Shown here: piece by piece, positions 1-10,200 of the stretch
Numbering within the stretch: position 1 is the stretch's first letter
Layout of the letters: every line of letters begins with the position of its first letter
Source of the DNA: Microbacterium sp. H1-D42
GTDB lineage: Bacteria; Actinomycetota; Actinomycetes; Actinomycetales; Microbacteriaceae
NCBI RefSeq assembly: GCF_022637555.1
Contig: NZ_CP093342.1
Coordinates: forward strand, 3,162,001-3,226,000
DNA: 64,000 nt
Reading direction: 5' to 3'
The notes under the pieces: model-generated
What the model was told of the DNA's origin: nothing
The model's database searches: none
The model's input: only the letters and a program-made list of their open reading frames with translations
Made by a program: the position numbers and the translations under genes

Positions 1-1331
1 TCAAGCGCCCAGACGCGAACATCGTCGCGGGCGAAGTTGAGCACCAGCTGGTTGCGGCGCTCAGCCCGGTGGCGGCCGTCGAAGTGCAGCACCCAGTCCG
101 GGTGCTCGCTGTACAGCTCGCTGCGCGGGTTGACCATCTCGGGTTCCACCCAGAGCCCGAACTGCATGCCGAGCGCAGCGATCTCGTCGCGCAGTGGCCG
201 AAGGCCATCGGGGAACCGCCGTGGATCCGGCCACCAGTCCCCCAGCCCACCACGGTCGTCGGTGCGCGTACTGAACCAGCCGTCGTCGACGACGAACAAC
301 TCGACGCCGAGCGCGGCGGCCTGTCGCGCGAGCGCGACCTGCCCCTCTTCGGTGACGGCGAACTCGGTCGCCTCCCACGAGTTGTAGAGCACGGGATTGA
401 GCTGATCGCCGCCGGGGCGCAGCTGCTCCCGGACGAATCGATGCCAGCCACGAGAAGCCGCACCGAACCCGCCGCCACTCACCTGCCCGAAGGAGGACGG
501 TGTCGTCAGCGTCGATCCCGGATGCAGTCGCTGCACGACACCGTCATGACCGAGTCCGGTGCTGACTGACACCCCGCCCTCGGCGCGGCGCTGCACGGTG
601 AGTCGCCAGGTTCCGCTCCACCCCAGCGCGATGGAGCGCACCAGGCCGACGTCCTCGGTCGCGGTGCCGTCGTCGAGCATCACCCACGGGTTCGCGCCGT
701 GGCTGGTCGTGCCGGTGCGACTGGTGAAGGTGAGTTCGCCGACGGGCAGCGCTTTGCGCTCGAGCTGGGTCTCGCCTGCCCAGTACCCGCTCACTGCCGA
801 GTAGCGATAGTCGTCCTGATCCTCGATGAACCAGTTCGCGGAATCGGCACGGTGCAGCAGGGCGTCCTCCGGTGCGGAGGACGCCAGTGAGAGCTCTGCC
901 CACCGCTCGATGACGTCGGTGCCGGCGCGCAGCCGGTAGCAGAGCGTCACCGCCAGGGCGCCCTTCGAGTCGCGCAGTGTCAGCCGCAGCGTCGCCTCGC
1001 CGGTCGTCGGATCGTGGACGATCTCATCGGACTCGACGGCGATCTCCGGGGCGCGATCGGCCCCGGGAAGCACGATGTTCAGCCCGGCGACGCCCCACCG
1101 CGATCCTCCGCCGACGAGCACCTCCTCCTCGACCTCCGACGGCCTCGAGCCGTGGCTGTGCAGGCTGCGCGAGCGCATCCCCACCGCGATCCGACTGCGG
1201 TCCGCGTCGGGAAGACGCGGACCCCAGTAGCGCTGCGTGGGGATGCCCTCGCCGGAGATCCCGATGGCGTAGAGCGTGTTCTCGGTCTCGAGGAACCAGG
1301 CGTCCGCCGAAGCGGATCGGGTGATCTGCAT
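1..1331 (-). CDS. Alpha-galactosidase, GH36 family (partial, C-terminus outside window)
   Basis: Probable cytoplasmic enzyme releasing terminal alpha-galactose from imported oligosaccharides. The 443 visible residues include the GH36 hallmarks VDDGWF (about residue 346) and LWVEPEMVNP (about 392), followed by HPDWVLH and RNQLVLNFAR. The family is usually about 700 residues, so the KWD nucleophile loop lies beyond position 1. No signal peptide is seen. I start at ATG 1331, giving MQITRS; an in-frame GTG at 1352 overlaps the stop of the upstream GH38 gene as GTGA and is a possible alternative. Neither has a clear Shine-Dalgarno. It is the last visible gene of the operon descending from 6991. 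Family call is firm; exact glycan is inferred. Confidence 0.93.
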   Translation of the reverse strand, partial: MQITRSASADAWFLETENTLYAIGISGEGIPTQRYWGPRLPDADRSRIAVGMRSRSLHSHGSRPSEVEEEVLVGGGSRWGVAGLNIVLPGADRAPEIAVESDEIVHDPTTGEATLRLTLRDSKGALAVTLCYRLRAGTDVIERWAELSLASSAPEDALLHRADSANWFIEDQDDYRYSAVSGYWAGETQLERKALPVGELTFTSRTGTTSHGANPWVMLDDGTATEDVGLVRSIALGWSGTWRLTVQRRAEGGVSVSTGLGHDGVVQRLHPGSTLTTPSSFGQVSGGGFGAASRGWHRFVREQLRPGGDQLNPVLYNSWEATEFAVTEEGQVALARQAAALGVELFVVDDGWFSTRTDDRGGLGDWWPDPRRFPDGLRPLRDEIAALGMQFGLWVEPEMVNPRSELYSEHPDWVLHFDGRHRAERRNQLVLNFARDDVRVWAL

Positions 1332-1348
1332 GACGTTCGCGGCGACCG

Positions 1349-3808
1349 TCACGCCTGCGCAGCGTCGGTGAGACTGCCCGCGCCGGTGTCGATGCCGTTG
1401 ATCGTGATCGGCCAGACGAAGGCCGGCATGCGGAAGTGGTGCGACTGGTCGCTCAGCTCTGCGGCATCCATCGTCCGGAATGAGCGCAGGCCGTACCGGA
1501 AGGTGTTCGACCCGGTCTGCTGCTGCGCGAAGTTCGTGTCCCAGTAGTTGTTCACCGGCCACGCCAGCAGCAGCGGATCCGCGACGCGCGGCACGGCATC
1601 CATCGGCTTCTTGAAGCCGAAGTCACCGAACTGCACACCAGGGGCATCCGGCAGGAACATCGCGACGCCACCGGCGTCGTCCCACATCACGGCCATCGTC
1701 TCGGCCGTGGCCCAGTTGCGGCAGGCCCCTGGCAGCTGGTCGTCGTCGAGCCGCACGAACTGGCCGGCGGTATCGAACCCGGCCTGCCACCCGCTGCCCA
1801 TCGCCAGCGGCACCGCGAGGTAGATCGCCTGCGGCTCCGCCGACGCCTCGAGCTCCATCGTCACCTCGACGTGCAGCGTCGGGTCATCTGCGTGCAGCGT
1901 GATCCGCTGCACCAGCGTGTGCATCCCCGGCGCCTCGAAGTGCCGGGTCAGCGTGATCGCGCCCGGCGCCTCTGCGACGGTGCACGAGGTGACCCGCGAC
2001 GCGGGCTCGTGGATGGGATCCCACTCCTCGACCCAGCACGACTCGTCAAGCTTCTCCTTGTCGAGGTCGCGACGATAGTACGACTGCCGTGTGCCGTCGA
2101 CCAGTGCATCAGGCCGTTCCCGGATGAACGAGAAGAGGTCCACACCGCGTCGGGGCGCGAGCAACTGCGTGTCCCGCACGACGTCGCGCAGCGACAGGAT
2201 GCGCCCAGAGCCGGTCTCGTAGCGCAGCTCGAAGAACGGCGACAGGATCGTACCGGTCTGCTTGGAGCGCACGGTCTCGGTGGCGAAGTTCAGCTCCCGC
2301 CCACGCTGCGACGTCGTCGTGACGGTGTGCGAAAGGTCGGGTGAGGCGTCGGATGCCGGGACGAGCTCGCCGAGGCCGATGCTCTTCCACGAATGGGCCG
2401 GCAGCGTGATCGGCGCGAAAGCGCGCGCGCCGGCACCCGGGAACTCGTGCCCCCAGGAACGCCCCTGATAGTGCATCCGACTCGCACGATACGTGCGGCC
2501 GATCGCGTTCTCGGAGTCGGCGAACCAGGAATCCGGCAGCACCGGGTTGACGGTGACGGAGTACGGCGCGGGGTTCGCGAGCAGCACGCCCTTCACACCC
2601 TTGTCTGCCGGCGGGTTGCCGGCAAGCTTCTCGAGGGCGTCGAGCACCGCGAACGCGGCGGCCTCTTCGCCTTCGAAAGCTGCAACGTCCTTCATCGCCT
2701 CGCTGGCCTGCGCCTGCGGGTGGGTCGGGTCGCCGTCGAAGTAGCCCCAGGTGTGCTCGTCGTAGAGGTCGATCTTCTCGCGCGCCAGGTCGAGCTGTGC
2801 GTGGCCGGCGCCGTCGAGCAACACCGCACCGGCGTCGACGAGGGCCTTGGAGAGCTGGTTGCTGGCGGTGGCCCGCGGGGCGCTGCCGTAGCCGAAGCTC
2901 CAGTAGTCGGTCCAGTCTCCGCGCATCTGCGGCAGCGCGGCATCCGGCACCTGCATCGCCCGCTCGCGCAGGTCCTCATAGGTGACGTAGCGGATCGCGG
3001 GGCCCGCCTGCGCCTCGTTCCAGCGCCGGATCAGCGGCGGCATGAACGGGTTGGGCGGGGCGTTGTCCCACAGCACGGGCGAGCAGGTGCTGGTGAGGTA
3101 GACGAAGTCGAGCGGGTAGTCGATCTCAGTGAGGCGCGCGTGCACCTCACCCCAGCCCTCCTGCATGCGCTCCACGGAGTCGTCCCACGCATAGAGCAGC
3201 TGGTCGAACATCGTGTAGTGGTTGCCGTTGAACACGCGCAGTTCGCGGCCGGACGGCGCTTCCCACAGGAACATGCCGGGGCGGGGTTCGACGGCCTTGC
3301 CGAGGTGCGGGTTGATCGCCATCACGAAGAAGTCGATGCCGTTGTCCATCAGCTCGTCGGCCAGCGGCCACGGGATGCCGTTGACGTCGTGCTGGCTGGC
3401 GACGTTGATCGTTCCGCCGAGCTCGGCTTCGAGGCGCTTCTTGCCGTCGAGCAGACGGTTCAGGCCCTTGCGATCGGCGAGCGCGGCGATGTTCCACCGC
3501 AGCGCCCCGATGCCGATCCGCCCCTCGTCGTACAGCGCCTTGAACCGGGCGATGTCCGTCGCCGACGCCTGCGCGAACCAGCGCTCGACGGGCTCGGTGA
3601 CCTCGCATGTCCACTTCGGCCGAGCACCGGCCGGCATGTCGGCGGTGTCTTCGAGCCAGTCCAGCGCTTCGTCGATGTACTCGACCTGGAAGTTCCACAT
3701 CAGCGGCTGCGAGTGGGTGTATCCCACGTCGAGGTGACTGTGTGCGAGAACGAGGATCTCTGAGATCGGCTGGCGACCACCGATTCCGGTGGTGTCGGTC
3801 GAGGTCAC
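1349..3808 (-). CDS. GH38-type alpha-mannosidase-like glycosidase
   Basis: An 819-residue protein with an N-terminal GH38-like domain. HSHLD at residues 23-27 matches the zinc-binding His/Asp motif of the family, and QHDVNGIPW near residue 141 is a candidate nucleophile region. A long beta-sandwich C-terminal half follows. There is no signal peptide, so it probably trims imported oligosaccharides in the cytoplasm. The start is GTG 3808, overlapping the permease stop as GTGA, with AGGAG seven bases upstream; an open frame to 4084 exists but its translation is low-complexity shadow of the permease. It is related to the DUF5054/GH38 group, whose specificity is poorly defined, so alpha-mannosidase is the likely but not proven activity. 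Confidence 0.85.
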   Translation of the reverse strand: MTSTDTTGIGGRQPISEILVLAHSHLDVGYTHSQPLMWNFQVEYIDEALDWLEDTADMPAGARPKWTCEVTEPVERWFAQASATDIARFKALYDEGRIGIGALRWNIAALADRKGLNRLLDGKKRLEAELGGTINVASQHDVNGIPWPLADELMDNGIDFFVMAINPHLGKAVEPRPGMFLWEAPSGRELRVFNGNHYTMFDQLLYAWDDSVERMQEGWGEVHARLTEIDYPLDFVYLTSTCSPVLWDNAPPNPFMPPLIRRWNEAQAGPAIRYVTYEDLRERAMQVPDAALPQMRGDWTDYWSFGYGSAPRATASNQLSKALVDAGAVLLDGAGHAQLDLAREKIDLYDEHTWGYFDGDPTHPQAQASEAMKDVAAFEGEEAAAFAVLDALEKLAGNPPADKGVKGVLLANPAPYSVTVNPVLPDSWFADSENAIGRTYRASRMHYQGRSWGHEFPGAGARAFAPITLPAHSWKSIGLGELVPASDASPDLSHTVTTTSQRGRELNFATETVRSKQTGTILSPFFELRYETGSGRILSLRDVVRDTQLLAPRRGVDLFSFIRERPDALVDGTRQSYYRRDLDKEKLDESCWVEEWDPIHEPASRVTSCTVAEAPGAITLTRHFEAPGMHTLVQRITLHADDPTLHVEVTMELEASAEPQAIYLAVPLAMGSGWQAGFDTAGQFVRLDDDQLPGACRNWATAETMAVMWDDAGGVAMFLPDAPGVQFGDFGFKKPMDAVPRVADPLLLAWPVNNYWDTNFAQQQTGSNTFRYGLRSFRTMDAAELSDQSHHFRMPAFVWPITINGIDTGAGSLTDAAQA

Positions 3809-4725
3809 TTGGATGCTCCTGACATGAGTCCGTGGATGAATTCGCGCTGGCTGACGAGGTAGCCGACCAGCGGCACGATCGCTGCGAGGAACATGACTCC
3901 GAACAGCTGCGCGTAGTTCGTCGAGTACTGGCCGAGCGAGATGTAGATGCCGGTGGTGATGGTCTGTCCCTGCAGCGGGCCGAGGATGAACAGCGGGTTG
4001 AGGAAGTCGTTCCAGACCCACAGGCCGAGGAAGATGCCGACGGTGGCGGTCGCAGGGCGGACGAGCGGCATCACGATCTTCCACCAGATGCGCAGGTCGG
4101 ATGCACCGTCGACGCGCGCCGCCTCGATGATCTCCTGCGGAACGCCCCGAAGGAACCCGACGTACACGAACACCGCGAACGACATGTAGCCACCGCCGAT
4201 GTTCGAGAGGATCAGACCCGCGTAGGTGTTGGCCAGGCCGATCGCCTGCAGCAGCTCGACGACCGGCAGCAGCACGACCTGCGGCGGCACCATGAGCCCG
4301 AGGGCCACGACACCGAGCAGGATCGCCTTGACCCGCGGCGAGCGCTGCGAGATGTAGAAGCTCAGCGCAGAGGCCAGCGGGATGAGCACGATCAGGGTGA
4401 GCGCCGTCACCAGGATCGAGTTCATCAGTCCGCCCTGGATCAGCTGATCGGGGCGCTTGATGGCATCGAGGATGTTGTCGAAGGTGAACGGGATCGGCGG
4501 CGAGAGCGGGCTGCCGAGGATCTGCTCCTGCGTCTTGAACGCGCTGGAGAAGGCGATGTAGATCGGCAGGATGAACGCGAGGGTGACCAGCCAGGCGCCG
4601 ATGAGCTGCCCCCAGGTGCTGAACGGCTTCTTCTTGCGCGGCCTGGCGTCGGGGCGGGCTTGGATGACGGCCCTGGTGTCGGGCTCGGTGACATCGAGGT
4701 TGCGGGCAGTGCGGACGGTGCTCAC
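3805..4725 (-). CDS. Carbohydrate ABC transporter permease (MalG-type)
   Basis: A 306-residue inner component of a CUT1 sugar importer. After a charged cytoplasmic N-terminus (ending RPRKKKPFS) come about six membrane segments and the EAA loop, EAARVDGASDLRIWWKIVMPL, which contacts the ATPase. The start is GTG 4725, overlapping the preceding permease stop as GTGA, with GGGAGG seven bases upstream. It pairs with the 4722-5612 permease and the 5699-6991 binding protein. No ATPase gene lies nearby, so a shared MsiK-like ATPase is expected. The operon mates GH38 and GH36 suggest alpha-linked galacto- or manno-oligosaccharides as cargo. Confidence 0.95.
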   Translation of the reverse strand: MSTVRTARNLDVTEPDTRAVIQARPDARPRKKKPFSTWGQLIGAWLVTLAFILPIYIAFSSAFKTQEQILGSPLSPPIPFTFDNILDAIKRPDQLIQGGLMNSILVTALTLIVLIPLASALSFYISQRSPRVKAILLGVVALGLMVPPQVVLLPVVELLQAIGLANTYAGLILSNIGGGYMSFAVFVYVGFLRGVPQEIIEAARVDGASDLRIWWKIVMPLVRPATATVGIFLGLWVWNDFLNPLFILGPLQGQTITTGIYISLGQYSTNYAQLFGVMFLAAIVPLVGYLVSQREFIHGLMSGASK

Positions 4726-5612
4726 AGCTGGGCCTCCCGGCGGCGAAGGACCGCGGTGACGCCGTAGGCGACGATTGCGGTCAGGACGAGCAGCAGGATG
4801 GACAGCGCCGACGAGTAGCCGAACCGGTTGCTGGTGAAGCCGACGTTGATGACGTACATGGCCACGGACTCGGTGGAGTTGGCAGGGCCGCCTCCGGTGA
4901 GGACCGCGATGATGTCGTACAGCTTGAATGTGGTGATCATGCACAGCACGACGCAGATCGTCATGCCGGGGGCGATCATCGGGTAGGTGACGTGCCAGAA
5001 GCGCGAGAAGGGACCGGCGCCGTCCATGCGCGCGGCTTCATAGAGCTCGGCGGGGACCGCCTGCAGCGAGGCGGTGTAGACGACCGTCGTGAACGCGATC
5101 GTCACCCACGACACGACGACGCAGATCGACATCGTGGCGAGTTCCGGCGTGCCGATCCACGAGATGGGCTGGTCGATGAGGCCGGCGCCTGCCAGCACCG
5201 AGTTGAGCAGGCCGTCCTGAGTGAGGATGCTGCGCCAGATGAATGCGACGATGACACCGGAGAGCACCTGTGGGATGAAGACTAGGGTCCGCATGATGCG
5301 GAAGTTCGGCGTGGTCTTGTTGAGCAGGATCGCGAAGAGGATGCCGAAGGCGTTCGAGAGCACCGTCACGACCACGACGACGACGAGCGTGAACCACAGG
5401 CTGCGCGCGAGGTTCGGGTCGTTGAACATCTCTTTGTAGTTGTCAAGCCCGACGAACGAGCTCTCGGCCTGCAGAGGGTTCCGGTCTGTGAAGCTCATCA
5501 TGATGCTCCGCAGGATCGGATACATCAGGAACAGCAGGTACAGGCCTATCGCGACCCACGCGATCGGGGCGAGCCCGAGCAGGCGGCTCCCGAAACGGGT
5601 GCGAGCAGTCAT
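4722..5612 (-). CDS. Carbohydrate ABC transporter permease (MalF-type)
   Basis: A 296-residue membrane subunit with about six transmembrane segments and the EAA-loop motif EAARMDGAGPFSRFWHVTYPM in its second half. The start ATG 5612 gives MTARTRF and has AAAGGA about six bases upstream; frame open to 5720 is rejected because it runs through the upstream hairpin. It overlaps the next permease by four bases (GTGA), implying translational coupling. A 15-bp hairpin separates it from the binding-protein gene, which may set a lower permease level. Confidence 0.95.
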   Translation of the reverse strand: MTARTRFGSRLLGLAPIAWVAIGLYLLFLMYPILRSIMMSFTDRNPLQAESSFVGLDNYKEMFNDPNLARSLWFTLVVVVVVTVLSNAFGILFAILLNKTTPNFRIMRTLVFIPQVLSGVIVAFIWRSILTQDGLLNSVLAGAGLIDQPISWIGTPELATMSICVVVSWVTIAFTTVVYTASLQAVPAELYEAARMDGAGPFSRFWHVTYPMIAPGMTICVVLCMITTFKLYDIIAVLTGGGPANSTESVAMYVINVGFTSNRFGYSSALSILLLVLTAIVAYGVTAVLRRREAQL

Positions 5613-5644
5613 CTTCGGTCCTTTCGTTTCTTGCACACAGATCA

Positions 5645-5682
5645 CGAGGTGCCGTCCGGCGGATGCACCGGACGGCACCTCG
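5645..5682 (-). terminator. Intercistronic hairpin between binding protein and permease
   Basis: A perfect 15-bp inverted repeat (CGAGGTGCCGTCCGG and its complement) with an 8-base loop lies in the 86-base gap between the binding-protein stop and the permease start. It lacks a following U-run, so it is better read as an mRNA-stabilising or partial-attenuation element than as a full terminator. Confidence 0.75.
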
Positions 5683-5698
5683 TCATTTCTGCGTCGTG

Positions 5699-6991
5699 TT
5701 ACTTCGCGACCTTGTCCCACTCGGTGTCGAGGGTCGCGAGCTGGGCCTTGACGTCCTTGTTGGAGAAGAACGACTGCGACAGGGCGTAGAACTTGTCGTT
5801 CATGCCGGGCGCCAGCGAGTTGTCGTCGTTGACCCAGCCGAAGGCCGCGACCTTGAGGTTGTCATCGGTGACCAGCGGGTACGTCGCCTCGAACACCGAG
5901 TTGACCTTGACGTCGAAGTCGTCCATCGTCAGGTTCTTCATCAGCGGGAACGAGCCGTCGCCCTCGACGAGGGGCTCGAGGCTGGACGGCGCGAGCGACC
6001 AGGCCTTGGCGAACTCCATCGCCTTGTCGACGTTCTTCGACGTGGCGCTCACAGCGGTGGTGCCGCCGACGTTGAACGGGACGACGACCTTGCCGTCTTC
6101 GGTCGGAAGCGGGAAGGCACCGAGGTTGTCAGCCTGCTCTGGCGTGATGTAGCCCGAGCCGGTGAACCAGCTGCCCATGATGTACATGCCGCTCTTGCCA
6201 TCGAGGAAGTTGCTGTTCGCCGTGGCGAAGTCGACGCTGAGTGCACCGGCGCTGAACGCACCCTGATCGATCAGGTCGACGTACTTCTGCATCGCGTCGA
6301 CGAACTCGGTGTCGACGAACTGCGTCTTGCCCTCGTAGCGCTCCTTGATCCAGTCAGGGTTGCCGCCCATGACGTCGGCGCTGGCGAGTGCCACGATCGG
6401 CATGCTCGCTGCCCACGGCTCGGCGCCGGCGATCTCGATCGGGGTGACGCCGGCATCCTTGAGCTGACCGACAGCCTCGACGAAGCCGTCGTAGTCCTCG
6501 GGAACCTCGATGTCGTTCTCGGCGAAGATCGTCTTGTTGTAGTAGACGAGCGGCAGCACCTGCGCGTTGGTCGGCGGCACGTAGGTCTTGCCGTTGATCT
6601 CAGCGCCGCGCGGCAGCACGAAGTTCTCGTCCAGCCAGTCCTGATCGAACGGCTTGAGGAGTCCCGCGGCCTCGAAGTCCTTCGGGCTGATGGATGCCAG
6701 CAGGTCGGGGAACTGGTTGGTCGCCTGCAGCTTCTTCGCGTAGGCGTTGCGGTCGGGGTCCGGGGTGACGATGCGCTTGATCGTGACACCGTCGACCTCG
6801 GCCTCAGCGGCCGCGATCGACTTGTCCCAGAACGCCGCTGTGACGGCCGGGGTCTCGAACGTCATGAACGTGAGCTCGACGTCGCCACCGGCCCCGGCAC
6901 CCTCGGTGGGTGCCGTGGTCGAGCAGCCGGTCATGGCCAGTGCCGCGGTCGCGCCGAGCGCGGCGAGGCCGAGAATACGGGAACGCTTCAT
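5699..6991 (-). CDS. ABC transporter sugar-binding lipoprotein
   Basis: A 430-residue extracellular solute-binding protein of family 1. MKRSRILGLAALGATAALAM leads to a TGC lipobox with Cys23 as lipid anchor. The mature part carries typical type-1 features such as VYYNKTIF and the MGSWF segment near the cleft. The start ATG 6991 has AGGAGG five bases upstream, which rules out an in-frame ATG further up. It is the first gene of the operon running to the GH36 gene and is driven by the promoter at 7143-7171. Cargo is inferred from GH38 and GH36 downstream. Confidence 0.95.
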   Translation of the reverse strand: MKRSRILGLAALGATAALAMTGCSTTAPTEGAGAGGDVELTFMTFETPAVTAAFWDKSIAAAEAEVDGVTIKRIVTPDPDRNAYAKKLQATNQFPDLLASISPKDFEAAGLLKPFDQDWLDENFVLPRGAEINGKTYVPPTNAQVLPLVYYNKTIFAENDIEVPEDYDGFVEAVGQLKDAGVTPIEIAGAEPWAASMPIVALASADVMGGNPDWIKERYEGKTQFVDTEFVDAMQKYVDLIDQGAFSAGALSVDFATANSNFLDGKSGMYIMGSWFTGSGYITPEQADNLGAFPLPTEDGKVVVPFNVGGTTAVSATSKNVDKAMEFAKAWSLAPSSLEPLVEGDGSFPLMKNLTMDDFDVKVNSVFEATYPLVTDDNLKVAAFGWVNDDNSLAPGMNDKFYALSQSFFSNKDVKAQLATLDTEWDKVAK

Positions 6992-7142
6992 TTCATCCTC
7001 CTTGATTGCACTCCTGGCCGGTCGATCGCCCGGGGAGCTGGTGCGTTCGCGCGGAGATTTCTCCCCGCGCTTCGGGTATTGCTGTGGTTGTTGAGCGAAG
7101 GGTTGAGCACGGGACATTAAGCCCAAACCTTGCACTAATCAA

Positions 7143-7172
7143 AGAGTATGGAGGCAAACATCGGATGTCAAG
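7143..7172 (-). promoter_or_regulatory. Promoter with overlapping palindromic operator
   Basis: On the minus strand, TTGACA (7171-7166) and TACTCT (7148-7143) are separated by 17 bases. The -35 box runs directly into the palindrome ACATC-G-GATGT (7158-7168). The 17-base block AAACATCGGATGTCAAG (7156-7172) is repeated exactly at 10556-10572, so a shared repressor is likely. It drives the binding protein at 6991. Confidence 0.7.
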
Positions 7173-7208
7173 CGCTGGCATACAAGTATGCATGATCGAG
7201 ACATGCAT

Positions 7209-7246
7209 GAGGGGAGGAGCCGCGGAACCGCGCCGCCCCTCCCCTC
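7209..7246 (-). terminator. Hairpin after the GH95 gene
   Basis: Nine-base-pair outer stem (GAGGGGAGG with CCTCCCCTC) enclosing a short CGCG inner stem, starting 10 bases after the GH95 stop codon. No U-run follows on the minus strand, so it is a probable but weak terminator that would insulate the next promoter. Confidence 0.5.
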
Positions 7247-7256
7247 ACGACGTCGA

Positions 7257-10200
7257 TCAGCGGGTGAGCTTCACGACTTCAGTGACATCGAGGATCCGTC
7301 CCCCGTCGCGGTAGACGAGGTAGGCGAACAGGTCACCGGTGAAGCCGTCCAGGCGCGCTCCGTGCTTATTGAACTTGGCACTGGATGCTGCCTTGAACGT
7401 GCCAGGAGCGCCGGACTTCGAGGTGTACATGGTGTACCCCTTGCCATTCGCGCTGCGGATCGAGAAGTCGACCATCGCGAAGTTGCCATTCGACGACGCG
7501 GACGCCTTCAGCACCTTCGGCTCGCTCGTGCGGGGCTTGACCTTGTACGTCTCACCCTTCTCCGTGGCGAACGAGATCGTCTTCTCGGTCTCCCAGTTCG
7601 GAGCCGTGCCCGCATTGGTGGTCACCTGCACACCCTTCGAGTCGAAGACGTCAGCGCCTTCAGCCCAGGGCGAGGCGAGCGTCAGCGACTTGCCGACCTT
7701 GCTCGTCACAGTGACATCGCCGATGCGGTCCGATGCGCCGTCGTAGGCGGCGGTGAACTCGAATCCGCCCTCGGCCAGCAGACGTCCGAACGAGGCATCC
7801 TCACCCTTGACCCAGTTCGGGAAGACCTTCGTTACGCCCTGGTCGGTGATCAGCAGCATGTTGTTGATCGCCGCCGTGGCACCGATCTTCTCCACACCGT
7901 GATTGCCGTCGTTGATTCGCAGGTTCGGCGCCAACTGTGCGTTGATCGTCGTGGTGAGGTTCGACAGGACGTCCTCGGCGGGGTACCTGTTCTGCACGGC
8001 GTCGTTGAAGATGCGAGGGAAGTTGTTGATCTGCCGCCACGCGCCCGTGCCGAACACGTCGATCGTGTTCCTTGCGATCTGCTGCTCGGCGTCGGTCGAG
8101 TAGTAGCCGAGTTGGCCGCCGGGAACAACGATGTCGAGCGGGATGATGTTGCCGTCCCCGGGGACCGGGTTCGCCAACGGGACCCACTTGCCGCCGCGCC
8201 ATTCCTGCTCGGCGAGCGAGTACACCTGCTTGTCCTTCCAGGTGCTGGTCGGCTGCGCCGCCAGATTGTCGCGCAGATCCTTCCAGCCGGGCCGCCGATC
8301 GGCATCCCGATCCAGCAGCTCACTTGCGTGGATCAATTCATCGAGCACGTTCTTGAACGCGGCGAGTTCGACCGCGGGGTTCTGCGCCCACGATCCCTCG
8401 TTGTACCCCGCGAACAGCGTGTACGGCTTGGCGGACTTGTCGATCCAGGCGTCGTAGAAGTTCACGGCGCTCACGAGGTAGTCGTAGACCTTCTCATCCA
8501 AGTACTTCTCATCCTGGGTGTAGTGGAAGTACTGGATGAGGGGATAAGCACTGTACGACGCATTCAGCGCCTCCGAGAGGTAGGTGTCGTCGGTGACCAT
8601 GCCCCAGGGGCCGATGCCCACTGGGAACAGCAGCGCATCCTCGATACCGCCCTGAAGGTCAGGCCTGCCATCCACGTAGCCCGCGTTGATGCGTCGGAGC
8701 TGATCGACATCGGCCGCACGCCGCTTGCCCTCGTCGACGAACCCGAGCATCGCGTCGACAGCGGGCAGCGTGAACTCAGGACGATTGCTGGAGTTGGCGC
8801 CGTAGAACGTCGCGATGAAGTTGTAGTTCAAGTGATAGTCCGAAGACCAACTCGGAGTGTCAGTGGTGTGCCAGACGCCGAACAGACCCGGCGCCAACTC
8901 GCCCTCGCGGGAGGTACTGCCCAGCAGGTACTGCGCGCCGTAGTAGTAGCGCATCACCTCGGGACGATTCGGCAGGTCGACGTAGGAAGCAGTCCAGTAC
9001 TCCTTCCACCAGTTCGCCCGCTCTTCGTCGAGCGCCTTGACGGACGCCGGCGTTGCGGCGTCGTCGAGCAGCGCGAGCGCCTCGGTGGCGGGCTCAGCTC
9101 CGTTGAGCTCGCCGTCATGCGCGAGCGTCTGTCCGCCACCGCCGACAGCCGTGACGATCTTCACAGACGCCCCAGGCTCGAGCAGGAACGATGTAGTCGC
9201 CTCGCCACTGCCATCCGCTGCCGCTTCGGCCTCCGCACCGAGGACGGATGTGGCCAGCGCGGCCCGCGAAGTCCAAGACTTCTCGTTGAGAGGAGCATTG
9301 TTGAAAGTCGACCGAGTGGCGAGGGCGATGCCGTCCTCGACAGCGCTCGTCGCCGGGTAGTTCACGTTGCCCTTCTTGCCCCAGGTCGCGACCTCGAGGT
9401 TCACGGGATCCGTGCCCTTCGAAGTGACCTCCGTGACCATGACGTTCTCGTTCGGCGCGAGCCACGACTCCATCGAGACTGGAACGCCGCCGATGGCCAT
9501 CTCAGTGTCGACCTGAGCGTTGAGAATGTCCTGCTTCTCCTTCGTCACGACACCCTCGCCGGTGGGAGGCTCCGTCAACTCTCGCGGCTGCTCGAACAGC
9601 TCCAGTTGTCCGATGCGCGCTCGCGGGTTCGGGTCGGAGTTGCTCGCCTGCAGCGGCGCAGTGACAAGCAGGCGGAAGTGAGAGCTCGTGACTGGGGCTT
9701 CGAGGTTCTGCTCGAAGACGTCGGCCTTGTTGCCAGTGACGGCTGCGACGTCAGTCCAGGTGGCGTTCGCGCCGCCGGTCTCACTCACCTGCAGCGCGAA
9801 GTCGCTCGTGTTGTTCTGGGAGTAGCCCGCCCGCACTGCTCCGTCGTTGCGCAGCAGCCAGCTCTGAACCGTGATCGGCTGAGGGAACGAGACCTCCAGC
9901 CAGTGAGTCTTGCCGACTGGAGTCACCCAGCCGTAGCCGTTCGGGCTCGGGGTGAACGTGCCACTGACTGCAAGCGCCGGGGCGAAGGCGTCGTGCTGAC
10001 CGCTGGCACGCACGGCGCTGTAGCCAGGGGCGAGGTTCGTCGGCTGTTCTGAGGCGTCCTCCTGCGCCTCACGGATGGTGACACCTCCGATGGGCAGCGG
10101 CTTTGTGGTGTTGTCACCGCTGCCGAATGAGCCCCGCAGATTGCCCGCCGAGATGAAGTCCGACTTCGAGAGCAGGAAGGTCTTCTCCCCCGCGGCCCCG

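Noticed and set aside
7188..7210. Direct repeat ATGCATGA 15 bases apart upstream of the first importer
   Set aside because: It lies upstream of the -35 in AT-rich sequence, occurs only here, and overlaps the GH95 hairpin, so I cannot support a regulatory role.
7188..10052. A 954-codon open frame on the plus strand opposite the GH95 gene
   Set aside because: It is antisense to a well-supported gene and its translation is Arg/Val/Asp-rich without domains, typical of GC-driven shadow frames. The same applies to long frames at 2393-3763, 5663-7120, 26156-28228, 28885-30231 and 50244-51614.
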